Counted from the first letter of the stretch, positions 1 to 8,282 are shown. The stretch is DNA of 13,068 nt from UBA12202 sp049595035 (GCA_049595035.1 JBMYKD010000034.1:1-13068); one strand, 5' to 3'. Notes: generated by a model from the letters alone, not told the origin. Numbers and translations: made by a program.

Positions 1-69
1 GTGATTGGCAAATAGCCCCGGCAGTACCGCGGCAGATAACGGGGGATACGTCGGTATGGACATATTCAT
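1..69 (-). CDS. N-terminal fragment of an unrecognised protein (runs off window start)
   Basis: An open frame of 23 codons reads from an ATG at 69-67 to the window edge; a second in-frame ATG lies at 63-61. The upstream minus-strand sequence has a good purine-rich ribosome binding site (AAGGAAGAAAAG directly before the first ATG), which is why I believe a gene starts here. The visible peptide begins MNMSIPTYPPLSAAVLPG and shows no motif I recognise. It lies 124 bases downstream of the methyltransferase gene on the same strand, so it may be the last gene seen of the same operon. Function cannot be assigned from 23 residues. Confidence 0.5.
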   Translation of the reverse strand, partial: MNMSIPTYPPLSAAVLPGLFANH

Positions 70-193
70 CTTTTCTTCCTTTCCATAATAAATCATTAAT
101 GGATGCAGGCTAATCTGCGCCCATATCAATGTAAAGCCAATAAGGTTTTTATATCACAAACATTAAAGCCCGGAAAACAGTATCTGATACCCT

Positions 194-1714
194 CTAATAC
201 CATGCATCTGGTAATTCGCTTTTCCGTCTATCAACAAAATCTGTCAGAGCTTCAAGCACACTGCTATCAATGGCTGGAGTCTGGTATTCTGATAACATGT
301 CTTTCCATTTATCATAAGCGCGGGCGCGCATATCCTTACTGCCGTGTTCTTCCCAGCTTTCGACATTCTCGCTATTGCTTAGTTCTGGTTCATAAAACGC
401 CGTGGAATAGTTCCGCATGGTATGGGCTGATCCCAGAAAATGGCCTCCTGCTGGCACCTCTTCATAAGCATCTCTTGCCATGGATTCATCGCTGGTATTC
501 AAACCCTGCTCCAGTATTTTCTGATAACTGCCTAGGCGGTCAGCATCCATAATCAGTTTTTCAAACCCGACACATAAACCGCCTTCCAGCCAGCCAGCCG
601 AATGAAGAACATAATTTGCCCCTGCCAGCATCGTAGAATGCATGGAATCTGCCGATTCATATGCGGCTTGCGCATCTTCTATCTTGGACGCCGTCAGCGA
701 CCCGCCGCAACGTAAGGGCAAACCTGCCCGCCGTGCCAGCTGGCCAATGGCGTAATTCGAAATAACAGGTTCCGGCATGCCAAATGTTGGCGCACCAGAT
801 TTGAGTGACATTGATGATAAGAAATTCCCCAAAACAAATGGCGCACCGGCATGAACAAGCTGGGCGTAAGCGCATACCATCATGGCCTCTGCCATAGCCT
901 GGGCAACACTCGCCGCTGTGGATACTGGCCCCATAGCACCTGACAGAATAAATGGTACAACAACAATGCCCTGCCCCCGGCCACAATAAACACGGATAGC
1001 TTCTGTCACGACTTTATCAATGAGCAGAGGCGAGTTGGTATTTACATTGCCCATAATCACACAATGCTGGTCCATCACATCACGGCCAAATACGATTTCT
1101 GCCATATCGACGCTATCCTGTGCCCGGCTCATTTCCGTGATAGCACCTAAATGCGGTTTGTCCGAAAGGGTCATATGTGCCAGCAACATATCCAGATGCC
1201 GCTTACTGACAGGAACATCACAAGGCTCACATGTAACAAATCCACCGTGATGAAGATAGGGATGCATATAGGTTAGCCGAACCAGATCACGAAAGGCCAC
1301 GATATCGCCATAACGCCGGCCAGATTCAAGATCACGAACAAATGGTGCTCCATAAATAGGGGCAAAAACCTGATTATCACCGCCAATCACCACTGATCTG
1401 GCTGGATTGCGGGCAAGCTGTGTGAATTGTGACGGGGCTTTACGGCATAGATCCCGAATCCAGTCCGCTGGCGCATGAACAATATCGCCATCAACTTTTG
1501 CCCCCGCCTTTTTCCAGAGTTCGATTGATGATGGATCATCCCGGAAGGCAATGCCGATATTTTCAATCAGCCAGTCAACTTGCTGTTCCAGTTTTTCAAT
1601 CTGTTCCGTATCCAGAGGATCAAAAAACGGCAGAATCCGTTTAACATAAGGGGCAGAAATGGCCTGTTCTGGCCTAACTCCTCTTACCCGTGATGATGAT
1701 GCACGTCTAGCCAA
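194..1714 (-). CDS. Trimethylamine methyltransferase (MttB) superfamily protein, non-pyrrolysine type
   Basis: This 506-residue protein matches the MttB superfamily along its length. Recognisable stretches are an N-terminal MARR start, a central GAMGPVSTAAS segment (259-269), GNFLSSMS (296-303), a GGSLTASKIEDAQAAYES segment (337-354) and a glycine-rich GANYVLHSAGWLEGGL (365-380). Archaeal MttB moves a methyl group from trimethylamine to a corrinoid protein and uses pyrrolysine encoded by an in-frame TAG. Here the frame has no internal stop, so it belongs to the non-pyrrolysine group, whose characterised members include glycine betaine methyltransferase MtgB. Its methylated amine substrate is not predictable. 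No corrinoid protein or methyltetrahydrofolate methyltransferase partner lies in the window. The start is TTG (1714-1712); no ATG is nearby, and a GGGGGGAT tract just upstream serves as a plausible ribosome binding site. It follows the creatinase-like gene after 98 bases, probably in one operon. Confidence 0.85.
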   Translation of the reverse strand: MARRASSSRVRGVRPEQAISAPYVKRILPFFDPLDTEQIEKLEQQVDWLIENIGIAFRDDPSSIELWKKAGAKVDGDIVHAPADWIRDLCRKAPSQFTQLARNPARSVVIGGDNQVFAPIYGAPFVRDLESGRRYGDIVAFRDLVRLTYMHPYLHHGGFVTCEPCDVPVSKRHLDMLLAHMTLSDKPHLGAITEMSRAQDSVDMAEIVFGRDVMDQHCVIMGNVNTNSPLLIDKVVTEAIRVYCGRGQGIVVVPFILSGAMGPVSTAASVAQAMAEAMMVCAYAQLVHAGAPFVLGNFLSSMSLKSGAPTFGMPEPVISNYAIGQLARRAGLPLRCGGSLTASKIEDAQAAYESADSMHSTMLAGANYVLHSAGWLEGGLCVGFEKLIMDADRLGSYQKILEQGLNTSDESMARDAYEEVPAGGHFLGSAHTMRNYSTAFYEPELSNSENVESWEEHGSKDMRARAYDKWKDMLSEYQTPAIDSSVLEALTDFVDRRKSELPDAWY

Positions 1715-1812
1715 AATATCCCCCCAATATGACCATCAATAGCAATGTACAGTTATGTATATTACTAGGTAATCCTAATCTGATTGGCAACGCAATTCAA
1801 TAGCAATAATCC

Positions 1813-2967
1813 CTAGGATAGGATGACATCGGCTAGTTTTTTTGAATGATGCGTCAATGGCTCATAGCCATCATCGGTAATGATGAAACTGTCACCAACC
1901 TGCGCCCGAAAGCTATCCGTGGAAACAGAACCATCAACCGCGAATACCATACCCGGTTGCAATATCGTTTTATCCCCAGTTACCAGTTGCGGGTGTTCGA
2001 GATAACTAAACCCCGTCGCCCTGCCGCATCGAAAGGGATAGGAATAACCTGCATCCTGAATGACCTTGGCATAGGCCTTATGAACGTCTTCGGCCATAAC
2101 CCCCGGACGAAGGGCGTCTAGTGCTGCTTGCTGGCTATCAACGGCGACATGATAAACATCAATCTGGCTAGGATCCGCCACCTCTCTAATCCAGAATGTG
2201 CGGTCAAAGCCCAGTTTAAATCGGTGAAAACTTGTCATCCCACAAAAACAGAGAAACACTGGCTCACCTGTTCGCATAATCCTGTTCGTTGCGCGGTGAT
2301 GGGTTCTGGTAATCATATCTCCCGATGCCATGATCTGAAGAAAATGTATCATAGGTGACATATCTGTGTCGTTGTAATGATGAGCTAATAATTCTGCCGC
2401 TTTTTCTGTTCCGGCTTTTGCTGTGGCAAGCGCAACGCTATATTCTGGGACACCATCACCAATAGCTTCACATCCGGCTGTCATCATGGCATTCGCAACC
2501 TGCCCTGCGTGGCGGGCAATTTTTAACTCTTCCTCAGATTTAATCATCCGCATATGACTCATTATCGGCGTCACTGATACCAGCCGTTCTGCTTCTATTT
2601 GTGTACGGATATACCGATATACCAATGGCGGCATATGATCCGGTTCTATGGCAACACGCTTTGCTTTGGCTATACTGGATGGAATATTCTGTCGCCATTC
2701 TTCGCCTTCCCCATCATTCCATGCCGCGATCCGGTCTACCTTGGCGGCGGCTTTCGCCGTATTTAGATCAATCACAGGGGTGATAAGCAATGTGTCACCA
2801 TTACGGTGGATGATAAGAATGGTTGGCCGTCCGAATTCCATATGCAGATAGTCATAATAACCGGTCAGATAATAGACATTGTCATCGTCAGTGATGAGGG
2901 TTACATCAATATCGCTCGCCATCATATGTTCACATAATTGCTGTTGGCGTTGTGTATATATGGTCAT
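1813..2967 (-). CDS. Peptidase M24-fold hydrolase, creatinase-like (metal ligands absent)
   Basis: The 384-residue protein has the two-domain creatinase/prolidase ('pita-bread') plan: an N-terminal domain (about 1-140, with DDDNVYYLTGY and MEFGRP) and a catalytic domain (about 145-384, opening MRMIKSEEE). The five metal ligands of M24 aminopeptidases (D, D, H, E, E) are not conserved: the GRATGF segment has Arg316 where His is expected, Asp345 replaces the first Glu and Gly358 the second. In contrast it keeps features of metal-free creatinase as I recall that sequence: the FGRP arginine (Arg47), a histidine in RTHHRATNR (His223/224), and acidic residues at the two substrate-binding glutamate positions, as Asp255 and Asp345. 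Creatinase splits creatine into sarcosine and urea; the exact substrate here is unknown. The ATG overlaps the stop of the M20 gene by four bases (ATGA), with GAGG upstream inside that gene, so translation is probably coupled. Automated pipelines would likely call it a Xaa-Pro peptidase. Confidence 0.85.
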   Translation of the reverse strand: MTIYTQRQQQLCEHMMASDIDVTLITDDDNVYYLTGYYDYLHMEFGRPTILIIHRNGDTLLITPVIDLNTAKAAAKVDRIAAWNDGEGEEWRQNIPSSIAKAKRVAIEPDHMPPLVYRYIRTQIEAERLVSVTPIMSHMRMIKSEEELKIARHAGQVANAMMTAGCEAIGDGVPEYSVALATAKAGTEKAAELLAHHYNDTDMSPMIHFLQIMASGDMITRTHHRATNRIMRTGEPVFLCFCGMTSFHRFKLGFDRTFWIREVADPSQIDVYHVAVDSQQAALDALRPGVMAEDVHKAYAKVIQDAGYSYPFRCGRATGFSYLEHPQLVTGDKTILQPGMVFAVDGSVSTDSFRAQVGDSFIITDDGYEPLTHHSKKLADVILS

Positions 2968-4118
2968 GATAATGCCTCACCATCAATGGGAAGCCGGTCA
3001 CGAACAATTGCCGACCAGAGCTTTGTGCCAATTCCAAGCAGATCATCATTAAAGTCATAATCATCAGAATGTAATGGCTGACCATGCGCTCCAGCCTCAC
3101 CATTTCCAAGCAGGAAAAAGCATCCGGGAACAGCTTCGTTAAAATGGGCAAAATCCTCTGAAAACGTCATTGGTTTACGGTTAGCGATAGTATCCAGACC
3201 CATTTGCTGTGCCACACGCACTGTTGCCATGGTAGGGGCCGTTGCATTTATTGTTTCAATAAACTCGGTTCTGAAATCAAAGTGCGAACTGACACCATGT
3301 GCCGTGCAGATACCGGTTACCATCTGTTTCATCAGACCTTCAATCTTGATCCTGTCATCTGGATTCTGGGCGCGAACATCACCTTTCAATATAGCCTGAC
3401 CGGGCAATACATTGCGCTGGCCATTGGTAATAAACTCGGTGACGGATATAACTGCCCCCGCCCCGGGAGCAAGTTTTCTGGATATTATCGTCTGAAGCGA
3501 CTGCACCAGTTCTGAGCCGATAGTAATAGCATCTCGACCAACATGCGGCATGGAAGCATGGCCACCCTGACCATTGATTGTAATCTCGAACAGGCTTTCA
3601 GATGCACAAATCAACCCGTCACGTGTGGATACCTGCCCCGTGGGCGCCCCCGGCAAATTATGGATGGCATACACCTCATCAATGGGGAATTGTTCCAGCA
3701 TCCCATCTGATATCATCTGTTTTGCCCCTAGTCCATGTTCCTCATTAGGCTGGAAAATGAATACAACCGTGCCGTCAAAATCACGATTTCTGGACAGTTC
3801 CATTGCCGCACCCAGAAGCATGGTCATATGGCCATCATGACCACAAGCATGCATCACCCCTGCGGTGGCAGACACATAATCATGCGTGCTTTTTTCCATA
3901 ATTGGTAATGCATCCATATCTGCTCTAAGTCCGATAGCGCGATTACCTGATCCGGCTTTCAACACCCCGACTACCCCTGCACCTTCATGAACATCAATAT
4001 CAAGGGTTTTCAGTATCTCTACCAGCTTCTGTTTCGTCCTGACTTCCTGAAAGCCAAGCTCCGGATGGCGATGAAAATCATGTCGTATCTTTTCAAGATC
4101 ATGCTGATAGTCACCCAT
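2964..4118 (-). CDS. M20 family metallo-amidohydrolase (hippurate/N-acyl-amino-acid hydrolase type)
   Basis: A 384-residue M20D-type amidohydrolase of normal family length. Metal-site residues are all visible: Cys92 and His94 in HACGHDGH (90-97), Glu126-Glu127 in PNEEHGLGA, His153 in AIHNLPG, and His350 in PLHSDDYDFND. The lid/dimerisation domain carries GGHASMPH (185-192). Such enzymes remove acyl groups from amino acids or related amides in the cytoplasm with a two-metal centre; well-known relatives are hippurate hydrolase and indole-acetyl-amino-acid hydrolase, and specificity cannot be read from sequence. The ATG at 4118 is preceded by GGAGAAT at good spacing. It is the first gene of the minus-strand run and overlaps the creatinase-like gene by four bases, suggesting the two hydrolases act on the same pathway. 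The upstream intergenic region is shared with the divergent transporter. Confidence 0.9.
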   Translation of the reverse strand: MGDYQHDLEKIRHDFHRHPELGFQEVRTKQKLVEILKTLDIDVHEGAGVVGVLKAGSGNRAIGLRADMDALPIMEKSTHDYVSATAGVMHACGHDGHMTMLLGAAMELSRNRDFDGTVVFIFQPNEEHGLGAKQMISDGMLEQFPIDEVYAIHNLPGAPTGQVSTRDGLICASESLFEITINGQGGHASMPHVGRDAITIGSELVQSLQTIISRKLAPGAGAVISVTEFITNGQRNVLPGQAILKGDVRAQNPDDRIKIEGLMKQMVTGICTAHGVSSHFDFRTEFIETINATAPTMATVRVAQQMGLDTIANRKPMTFSEDFAHFNEAVPGCFFLLGNGEAGAHGQPLHSDDYDFNDDLLGIGTKLWSAIVRDRLPIDGEALS

Positions 4119-4151
4119 TTCATTCTCCTCTCATCCTGCCGCTTGTATGGT

Positions 4152-4178
4152 TTGATATCTCATCAAGACTTTGATAAT
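4152..4178 (+). promoter_or_regulatory. Candidate sigma-70-like promoter for the transporter gene
   Basis: TTGATA (4152-4157) and GATAAT (4173-4178) are separated by 15 bases in the 172-bp region between the divergent amidohydrolase and transporter genes. The match to consensus is fair but the spacer is short, so this is only a candidate. An A-rich stretch follows at 4189-4201. Confidence 0.25.
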
Positions 4179-4290
4179 GACATAACCAAGAATAAAAAAA
4201 ACTGTTTTCCTTTTTTATCTTTTCATGTCTGAATATAAGAAAATATCAATTCTAGCCTTGGGCCAGATTCTAGCTGCGGATGGTGAATTT

Positions 4291-5220
4291 ATGCAATGGC
4301 GACCCGACCTTAATCAGGCTTCTCCAGGCGCATCAACATATGGCATATCAAAAGGCATGCTATTCGTGTTTTTTGCTGGCGTATTATGGTCAACCGTCGG
4401 TATTGGCATTCGCCTGATGGAAAGCGCCATGGTCTGGCAGATTCTGTTCTACCGGTCATTTGGTCTATCAGCGTTGCTTTTTGGTGTGATTTTTATCATG
4501 ACACGTCAGAATCCCTTCCGGTTGATGTGGCAGACAGGGTTAGGCGGTGTGATTGGCGGGTTAGCGCTTGTTGCCGCCTATACAGGCGGGATTTATTCTA
4601 TTCAGACAACATCAGTGGGAAATGCCCTGCTGATATTTGCAAGCGCGCCATTGATTACCGCCATTCTAGCCAGAATCACCCTTGGTGAAAGGGTAAGAAA
4701 AGCAACATGGATTGCTATTTTTGTAGCGACAACGGGTGTCTTTATCATGGTAGCGGATAAATTCGGAAGCTCTGCCTTCAAGGGTAATCTTGCCGCATTA
4801 GGGTCTGCCGCCGGATTTGCTATTTTCACCATCACCCTTCGCCGCGGCAAAGATAGCCAGATGATGCCAGCTGTATTGTTATCTGGGCTGTTTGCTATTC
4901 CTATCATGGCCATGATCTGTCACCAACTAGATTTGCCACTGACAATATCCCAGCATGATATGACGCTGTCACTGATCATGGGAATAGGTCAGGTAGGAGC
5001 CGGATTAGTCCTATATACCATTGGTTCAAAAACTGTTCCGGCGGCAGAATTAACCTTGCTTTCACTAGCTGAAGTTGTGTTAGGCCCGTTCTGGGTCTGG
5101 ATCATTCTTGGCGAAACCATTACAGGATATACCATGATTGGTGGCATTATTCTGCTGATGGCTATTGCCGGAAATGCGATATCAGGACAACGGCGAAATC
5201 CGCCAATTACACCTGTCTAA
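4291..5220 (+). CDS. EamA/DMT-superfamily membrane transporter
   Basis: A strongly hydrophobic protein of about 309 residues with ten likely membrane segments in two repeated EamA halves. The first half opens with GMLFVFFAGVLWSTVGIG and contains GNALLIFASAPLITAIL followed by LGERV; the second half contains the equivalent PAAELTLLSLAEVVLGPFWV and LGE. This duplicated proline/glutamate pattern is typical of drug/metabolite (RhaT-like) exporters and permeases of the inner membrane; the substrate is unknown. An upstream ATG at 4225 would add 22 polar residues but has only pyrimidines before it, whereas the ATG at 4291 has GGATGG at a workable distance, so I chose 4291. The gene diverges from the M20-M24-methyltransferase run and is followed 28 bases later by the flavoprotein gene, probably on the same transcript. 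Confidence 0.88.
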   Translation: MQWRPDLNQASPGASTYGISKGMLFVFFAGVLWSTVGIGIRLMESAMVWQILFYRSFGLSALLFGVIFIMTRQNPFRLMWQTGLGGVIGGLALVAAYTGGIYSIQTTSVGNALLIFASAPLITAILARITLGERVRKATWIAIFVATTGVFIMVADKFGSSAFKGNLAALGSAAGFAIFTITLRRGKDSQMMPAVLLSGLFAIPIMAMICHQLDLPLTISQHDMTLSLIMGIGQVGAGLVLYTIGSKTVPAAELTLLSLAEVVLGPFWVWIILGETITGYTMIGGIILLMAIAGNAISGQRRNPPITPV

Positions 5221-5248
5221 TTCTGCCTTATGCGTTATGATGCTCAGC

Positions 5249-6439
5249 ATGAGTCATAGAATTACCAATATGGATGTCGTGATTATCGGTGCCGGAGCGG
5301 CGGGATTATTTGCGGCCAGCATCGCGGCGGCCAGAGGCAAATCAGTTTTATTGCTGGATCACCACCGAAAGATTGCTGAAAAAATCCGGATATCGGGTGG
5401 CGGCCGCTGTAATTTTACCAATATCCATTGCAGCCCAGAGCATTTTATTTCCAACAATCCGCATTTCGTAAAATCGGCATTGGCGGGATATACCCCGGAT
5501 GATTTCATCACCCTTGTTCAACGCTATGGGATACCGTTTCATGAAAAAAAACTTGGCCAGTTATTCTGTGATGATAGCGCACAGGATATTATTGATATGC
5601 TGATAGCCGAATGCCGTTCTGCACATGTTGAAATGGATTTTGGCGTGGCGGTAAAGGCCATTGAAAAATCCGGGGATCAGTTCACCATCACAACAGAAAA
5701 GAATATCATTTCCTCACCTGCCGTGATGATAGCAACAGGCGGTTTATCCATCCCCAAAATTGGCGCTACGGGATTTGGCTATGATATCGCAAGACAATTT
5801 GGCATGAACATTATTGCCCCAAGGCCGGCCCTTGTTCCCATGACATTTACCGACACGCTGAAAACCATATGCGCGGAGTTATCCGGCCTTTCGGTTGAAG
5901 CGGTGGTAGAATATGGCTCGACCCGTTTTGCAGAAGGCCTGCTATTTAGCCATCGCGGCCTAACCGGGCCTTCTATTCTGCAAATCTCATCCTATTGGCG
6001 TGAAGGTGAAGCCATCAATATTGATCTGGTGCCTGATGCTGATATGGCTGATGCTTTGATCAAGGCAAAACAGGCCAGCCCGAAACAGATCATCCAGTCC
6101 CATCTATCCCGATATATGCCTAAACGACTGGCTGGTGCGCTATGTTCCCTCAATCATCTATCTGGCCAGTTATCACATATGCAGAACAAAACCCTTACCG
6201 CTTTCGGGGAAATGGTTAACCGCTGGCAGATTAAACCTGCCGGCACCGAAGGCTATCGCACCGCCGAGGTCACTTTAGGCGGCGTCGATACCGCTGGCCT
6301 GTCTTCACGGGATATGCAATCCAAAACCTGTGAAGGATTATATTTTATTGGTGAAGTGGTAGATGTGACAGGCCATCTGGGCGGGCATAATTTTCAATGG
6401 GCGTGGTCATCTGCCTATGCCGCGGCTAGCCGCGTCTAA
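5249..6439 (+). CDS. NAD(P)/FAD-dependent oxidoreductase, HI0933/YhiN family
   Basis: The product (396 residues from the chosen start) has an N-terminal Rossmann FAD-binding motif VVIIGAGAAGLFAAS, then the HI0933 family signatures ISGGGRCNFTN, KLGQLFCDDSAQDI, ATGGLSIPKIGATGFGYD and LLFSHRGLTGPSIL. It ends in the typical GEVVDVTGHLGGHNFQWAWSSA segment that closes the FAD site. The family is widespread and poorly characterised; these are flavoproteins of unproven physiological role, often annotated as aminoacetone oxidase family. The frame is open back to 5165, which would overlap the transporter gene by 56 bases. Homologues start just before the FAD motif, so ATG 5249 (or 5270, which gives MDVVIIGAG) is more likely; neither has a strong ribosome binding site. 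It lies 28 bases after the transporter and converges on the aldehyde dehydrogenase. Confidence 0.88.
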   Translation: MSHRITNMDVVIIGAGAAGLFAASIAAARGKSVLLLDHHRKIAEKIRISGGGRCNFTNIHCSPEHFISNNPHFVKSALAGYTPDDFITLVQRYGIPFHEKKLGQLFCDDSAQDIIDMLIAECRSAHVEMDFGVAVKAIEKSGDQFTITTEKNIISSPAVMIATGGLSIPKIGATGFGYDIARQFGMNIIAPRPALVPMTFTDTLKTICAELSGLSVEAVVEYGSTRFAEGLLFSHRGLTGPSILQISSYWREGEAINIDLVPDADMADALIKAKQASPKQIIQSHLSRYMPKRLAGALCSLNHLSGQLSHMQNKTLTAFGEMVNRWQIKPAGTEGYRTAEVTLGGVDTAGLSSRDMQSKTCEGLYFIGEVVDVTGHLGGHNFQWAWSSAYAAASRV

Positions 6440-6452
6440 TGTGAAAGGAACA

Positions 6453-6495
6453 CCCCCCTATCAGCCCCATAAATGGGATATCACTAACAGGGGGG
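6453..6495. terminator. Nested inverted repeat between convergent genes, possible bidirectional terminator
   Basis: An outer pair CCCCCCT (6453-6459) / AGGGGGG (6489-6495) encloses a perfect inner pair CCCAT (6466-6470) / ATGGG (6473-6477) with a two-base centre. It sits in the 73-bp gap between the stop codons of the flavoprotein (plus) and the aldehyde dehydrogenase (minus), where a shared terminator is expected. There is no T-tract on either side, so intrinsic termination is uncertain. Confidence 0.4.
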
Positions 6496-6512
6496 AAGGG
6501 ATAGAGAAAGCC

Positions 6513-7934
6513 CTAGCCAAAATGCAGGGTTTTCAATTCCTGATAATCTTCAAGCCCCATCAGGCCACCTTCACGGCCATTGCCCGATTGCTTATAGCCG
6601 CCAAATGGTGATCCATAATTAAACCCGCCACCATTGATATGAACCGCACCTGCCCGTAACTGGCTAGCCACCCGTTCAGCCCGTTCCGGATTACCGGTTT
6701 GCAGATAGGCCGCCAGCCCGTAAGGGGTATCATTGGCAATCCTGATAGCATCAGCTTCGTCTTCAAAAGGAATAATCACCAACACAGGGCCAAAGATTTC
6801 CTGTTGGGCAATCGCCATATCATTGCTGACATCGGCAAAGATCGTTGGCTTGACGAACCAGCCCTTATCTTGCCCATCTGGTCTGCCCATGCCGCCAGTC
6901 AGAAGCCTTGCGCCTTCATCAATGCCTTTCTGTATCATGCCCTGCACCCGGTCAAATTGTATTTTGTCGAATAGAGGGCCGATATGATCCCCATCTTCGG
7001 CAGGATTACCAACCGTCTGGCTTTCGGCGGTGGCTTTGGCGATATCCAGCACTTCATCATAACAAGCCCGTTCAACCAGAAGCCGGGTCGGGGCATCACA
7101 GGATTGGCCGGTATTATACATGCATTCCAGCACGGATGCTTCTACCCTTTCCTGCAGATCACAATCTGCAAATACCAGATTGGGGGATTTGCCGCCCAGT
7201 TCCAGTGTCACGCGCTTAACGGTATCGGCGGCATCCTTGGTGACAGCAATGCCGGCACGGGTTGATCCGGTGAAAGACATCATCTGGATATCCTTATGCC
7301 GTGACATGGCGGCACCGACCGTTGGCCCTTCCCCCTGTACGAGATTGAATACTCCGGCCGGATAACCGGCGGCATGAACAATCTCAGCATAGATGGCACC
7401 GGAAATCGGCGTATGTTCGGATGGTTTCAGCACGCAGGTGCAACCGGTGGCAAGGGCAGGAATAACTTTCAATGTGACCTGATTCATCGGCCAGTTCCAC
7501 GGCGTGATCAGCCCGCATACTCCAATAGGTTCACGCAACATCACATCACCACTGGCCAGAGTTTCCCGCGTATCCTGGGCGGTTAATGCATCGATAAATC
7601 CCTGCAGATGGCCAATAGCGGCATCGGCCTGTGCTTCACGTGACATGGTCATGGGTGCGCCCATTTCCTGACTCATGGCTTCTGCCAGATCATCAAAGCG
7701 GGCTTTGGTTTCTGTCATCAGCGCATGCAGGAGATCAAGCCGGTCGGTTTTCGAGGTTTTGGAAAACTGTTCAAAGGCGGCGACAGCGGCGGCAACAGCG
7801 CGATCAACATCAACGTCGTTACCAAGAATGATGGTGCCGATTTGCTGTTCGGTCGCCGGGTTCAATACCGGAAATTCCACCGTGCTAATCGGTGTCACCC
7901 ATTCCCCATTTACATAATGTTTTTTTAAATCCAT
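6513..7934 (-). CDS. NAD(P)-dependent aldehyde dehydrogenase
   Basis: A full-length ALDH-superfamily enzyme of 473 residues, oxidising an aldehyde to the carboxylic acid with NAD(P)+ in the cytoplasm. Visible sites are Asn147 in TPWNWPM, the cofactor lysine in VLKPSEHTP (about 170), the FTGSTRAG cofactor loop (221-228), the general base Glu245 in LELGGKSP, the nucleophile Cys279 in GQSCDAPTR, and Glu379 in EIFGPV. The C-terminal FGGYKQSGNGREGG segment is also typical. The NTGQSCDAPTR variant differs slightly from the common GQ.C.A.TR form but keeps the cysteine. The substrate is not predictable; betaine-aldehyde and semialdehyde enzymes share this architecture. The ATG at 7934 has GGAGGG upstream. 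It is monocistronic as far as can be seen, convergent with the flavoprotein gene. Confidence 0.92.
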   Translation of the reverse strand: MDLKKHYVNGEWVTPISTVEFPVLNPATEQQIGTIILGNDVDVDRAVAAAVAAFEQFSKTSKTDRLDLLHALMTETKARFDDLAEAMSQEMGAPMTMSREAQADAAIGHLQGFIDALTAQDTRETLASGDVMLREPIGVCGLITPWNWPMNQVTLKVIPALATGCTCVLKPSEHTPISGAIYAEIVHAAGYPAGVFNLVQGEGPTVGAAMSRHKDIQMMSFTGSTRAGIAVTKDAADTVKRVTLELGGKSPNLVFADCDLQERVEASVLECMYNTGQSCDAPTRLLVERACYDEVLDIAKATAESQTVGNPAEDGDHIGPLFDKIQFDRVQGMIQKGIDEGARLLTGGMGRPDGQDKGWFVKPTIFADVSNDMAIAQQEIFGPVLVIIPFEDEADAIRIANDTPYGLAAYLQTGNPERAERVASQLRAGAVHINGGGFNYGSPFGGYKQSGNGREGGLMGLEDYQELKTLHFG

Positions 7935-8093
7935 TGTCGTTTATCCCTCCATGAACATAGATGCATATCAATGTGTATATGCTTTTATGAGCCTACGGTT
8001 TGTCCTGTTGCTGTGTCAAGATTTGGAATCGGTGGGGGAATAGTTTTTGGCGATCAATCCGGTTAGTGGAATGGCCGGAACATGGTTATAAAT

Positions 8094-8121
8094 TTGACAG
8101 CCAATGCGTAATTTGTTTATG
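8094..8121 (+). promoter_or_regulatory. Candidate promoter for the HrgA-like gene
   Basis: A consensus -35 TTGACA (8094-8099) is followed after 16 bases by TTTATG (8116-8121), a weak -10. It lies about 165 bases upstream of the HrgA-like start. Only the -35 is convincing. Confidence 0.22.
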
Positions 8122-8204
8122 TCATGCAAGCCAGTTTTATGTTTTCCCCTGGCTGACCTCACCAGTTCTGTTTCGAGGCAAGAGATATCGAACAGGATGG
8201 GGTT

Positions 8205-8282
8205 ATGAACATCACTGCTTTTTCTGATTATGATCGCGCCCAAACTCTCGACATGTTTGTAAACCTTATACAAAGAGCATAG
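8205..8282 (+). CDS. Possible 25-residue leader peptide before the HrgA-like gene
   Basis: ATG at 8205 is preceded by AGGATGGGGTT, a good ribosome binding site, and the frame (starting MNITAFSDYDRAQTLD) ends with TAG at 8280-8282, four bases before the next ATG. The frame is open upstream only to about 8157. The close spacing to the HrgA-like start would allow translational coupling, which matters because that gene has only a weak ribosome binding site of its own (AAAGAG). No similarity is recognised; it could equally be a remnant or chance. Confidence 0.25.
   Translation: MNITAFSDYDRAQTLDMFVNLIQRA

Noticed and set aside
103..552. 149-codon open frame on the plus strand
   Set aside because: It is antisense to the 3' end of the MttB-family gene, shows no family features and no ribosome binding site; the minus-strand product is clearly a known family.
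1813..2967. Assignment of the M24 protein as ectoine hydrolase DoeA
   Set aside because: It sits beside an M20 deacylase, as DoeA beside DoeB, but its N-terminal domain and motifs match creatinase (FGRP, MRMIKSEEE) better than DoeA as I recall it, and no other ectoine genes are present.
5165..5248. Longer N-terminus for the HI0933-family flavoprotein
   Set aside because: It would overlap the transporter by 56 bases and add residues before the FAD motif that the family lacks.
8000..8273. Overlapping 75- and 85-codon frames on opposite strands
   Set aside because: Neither has a good ribosome binding site, recognisable motif or compositional support; the region is better treated as intergenic.
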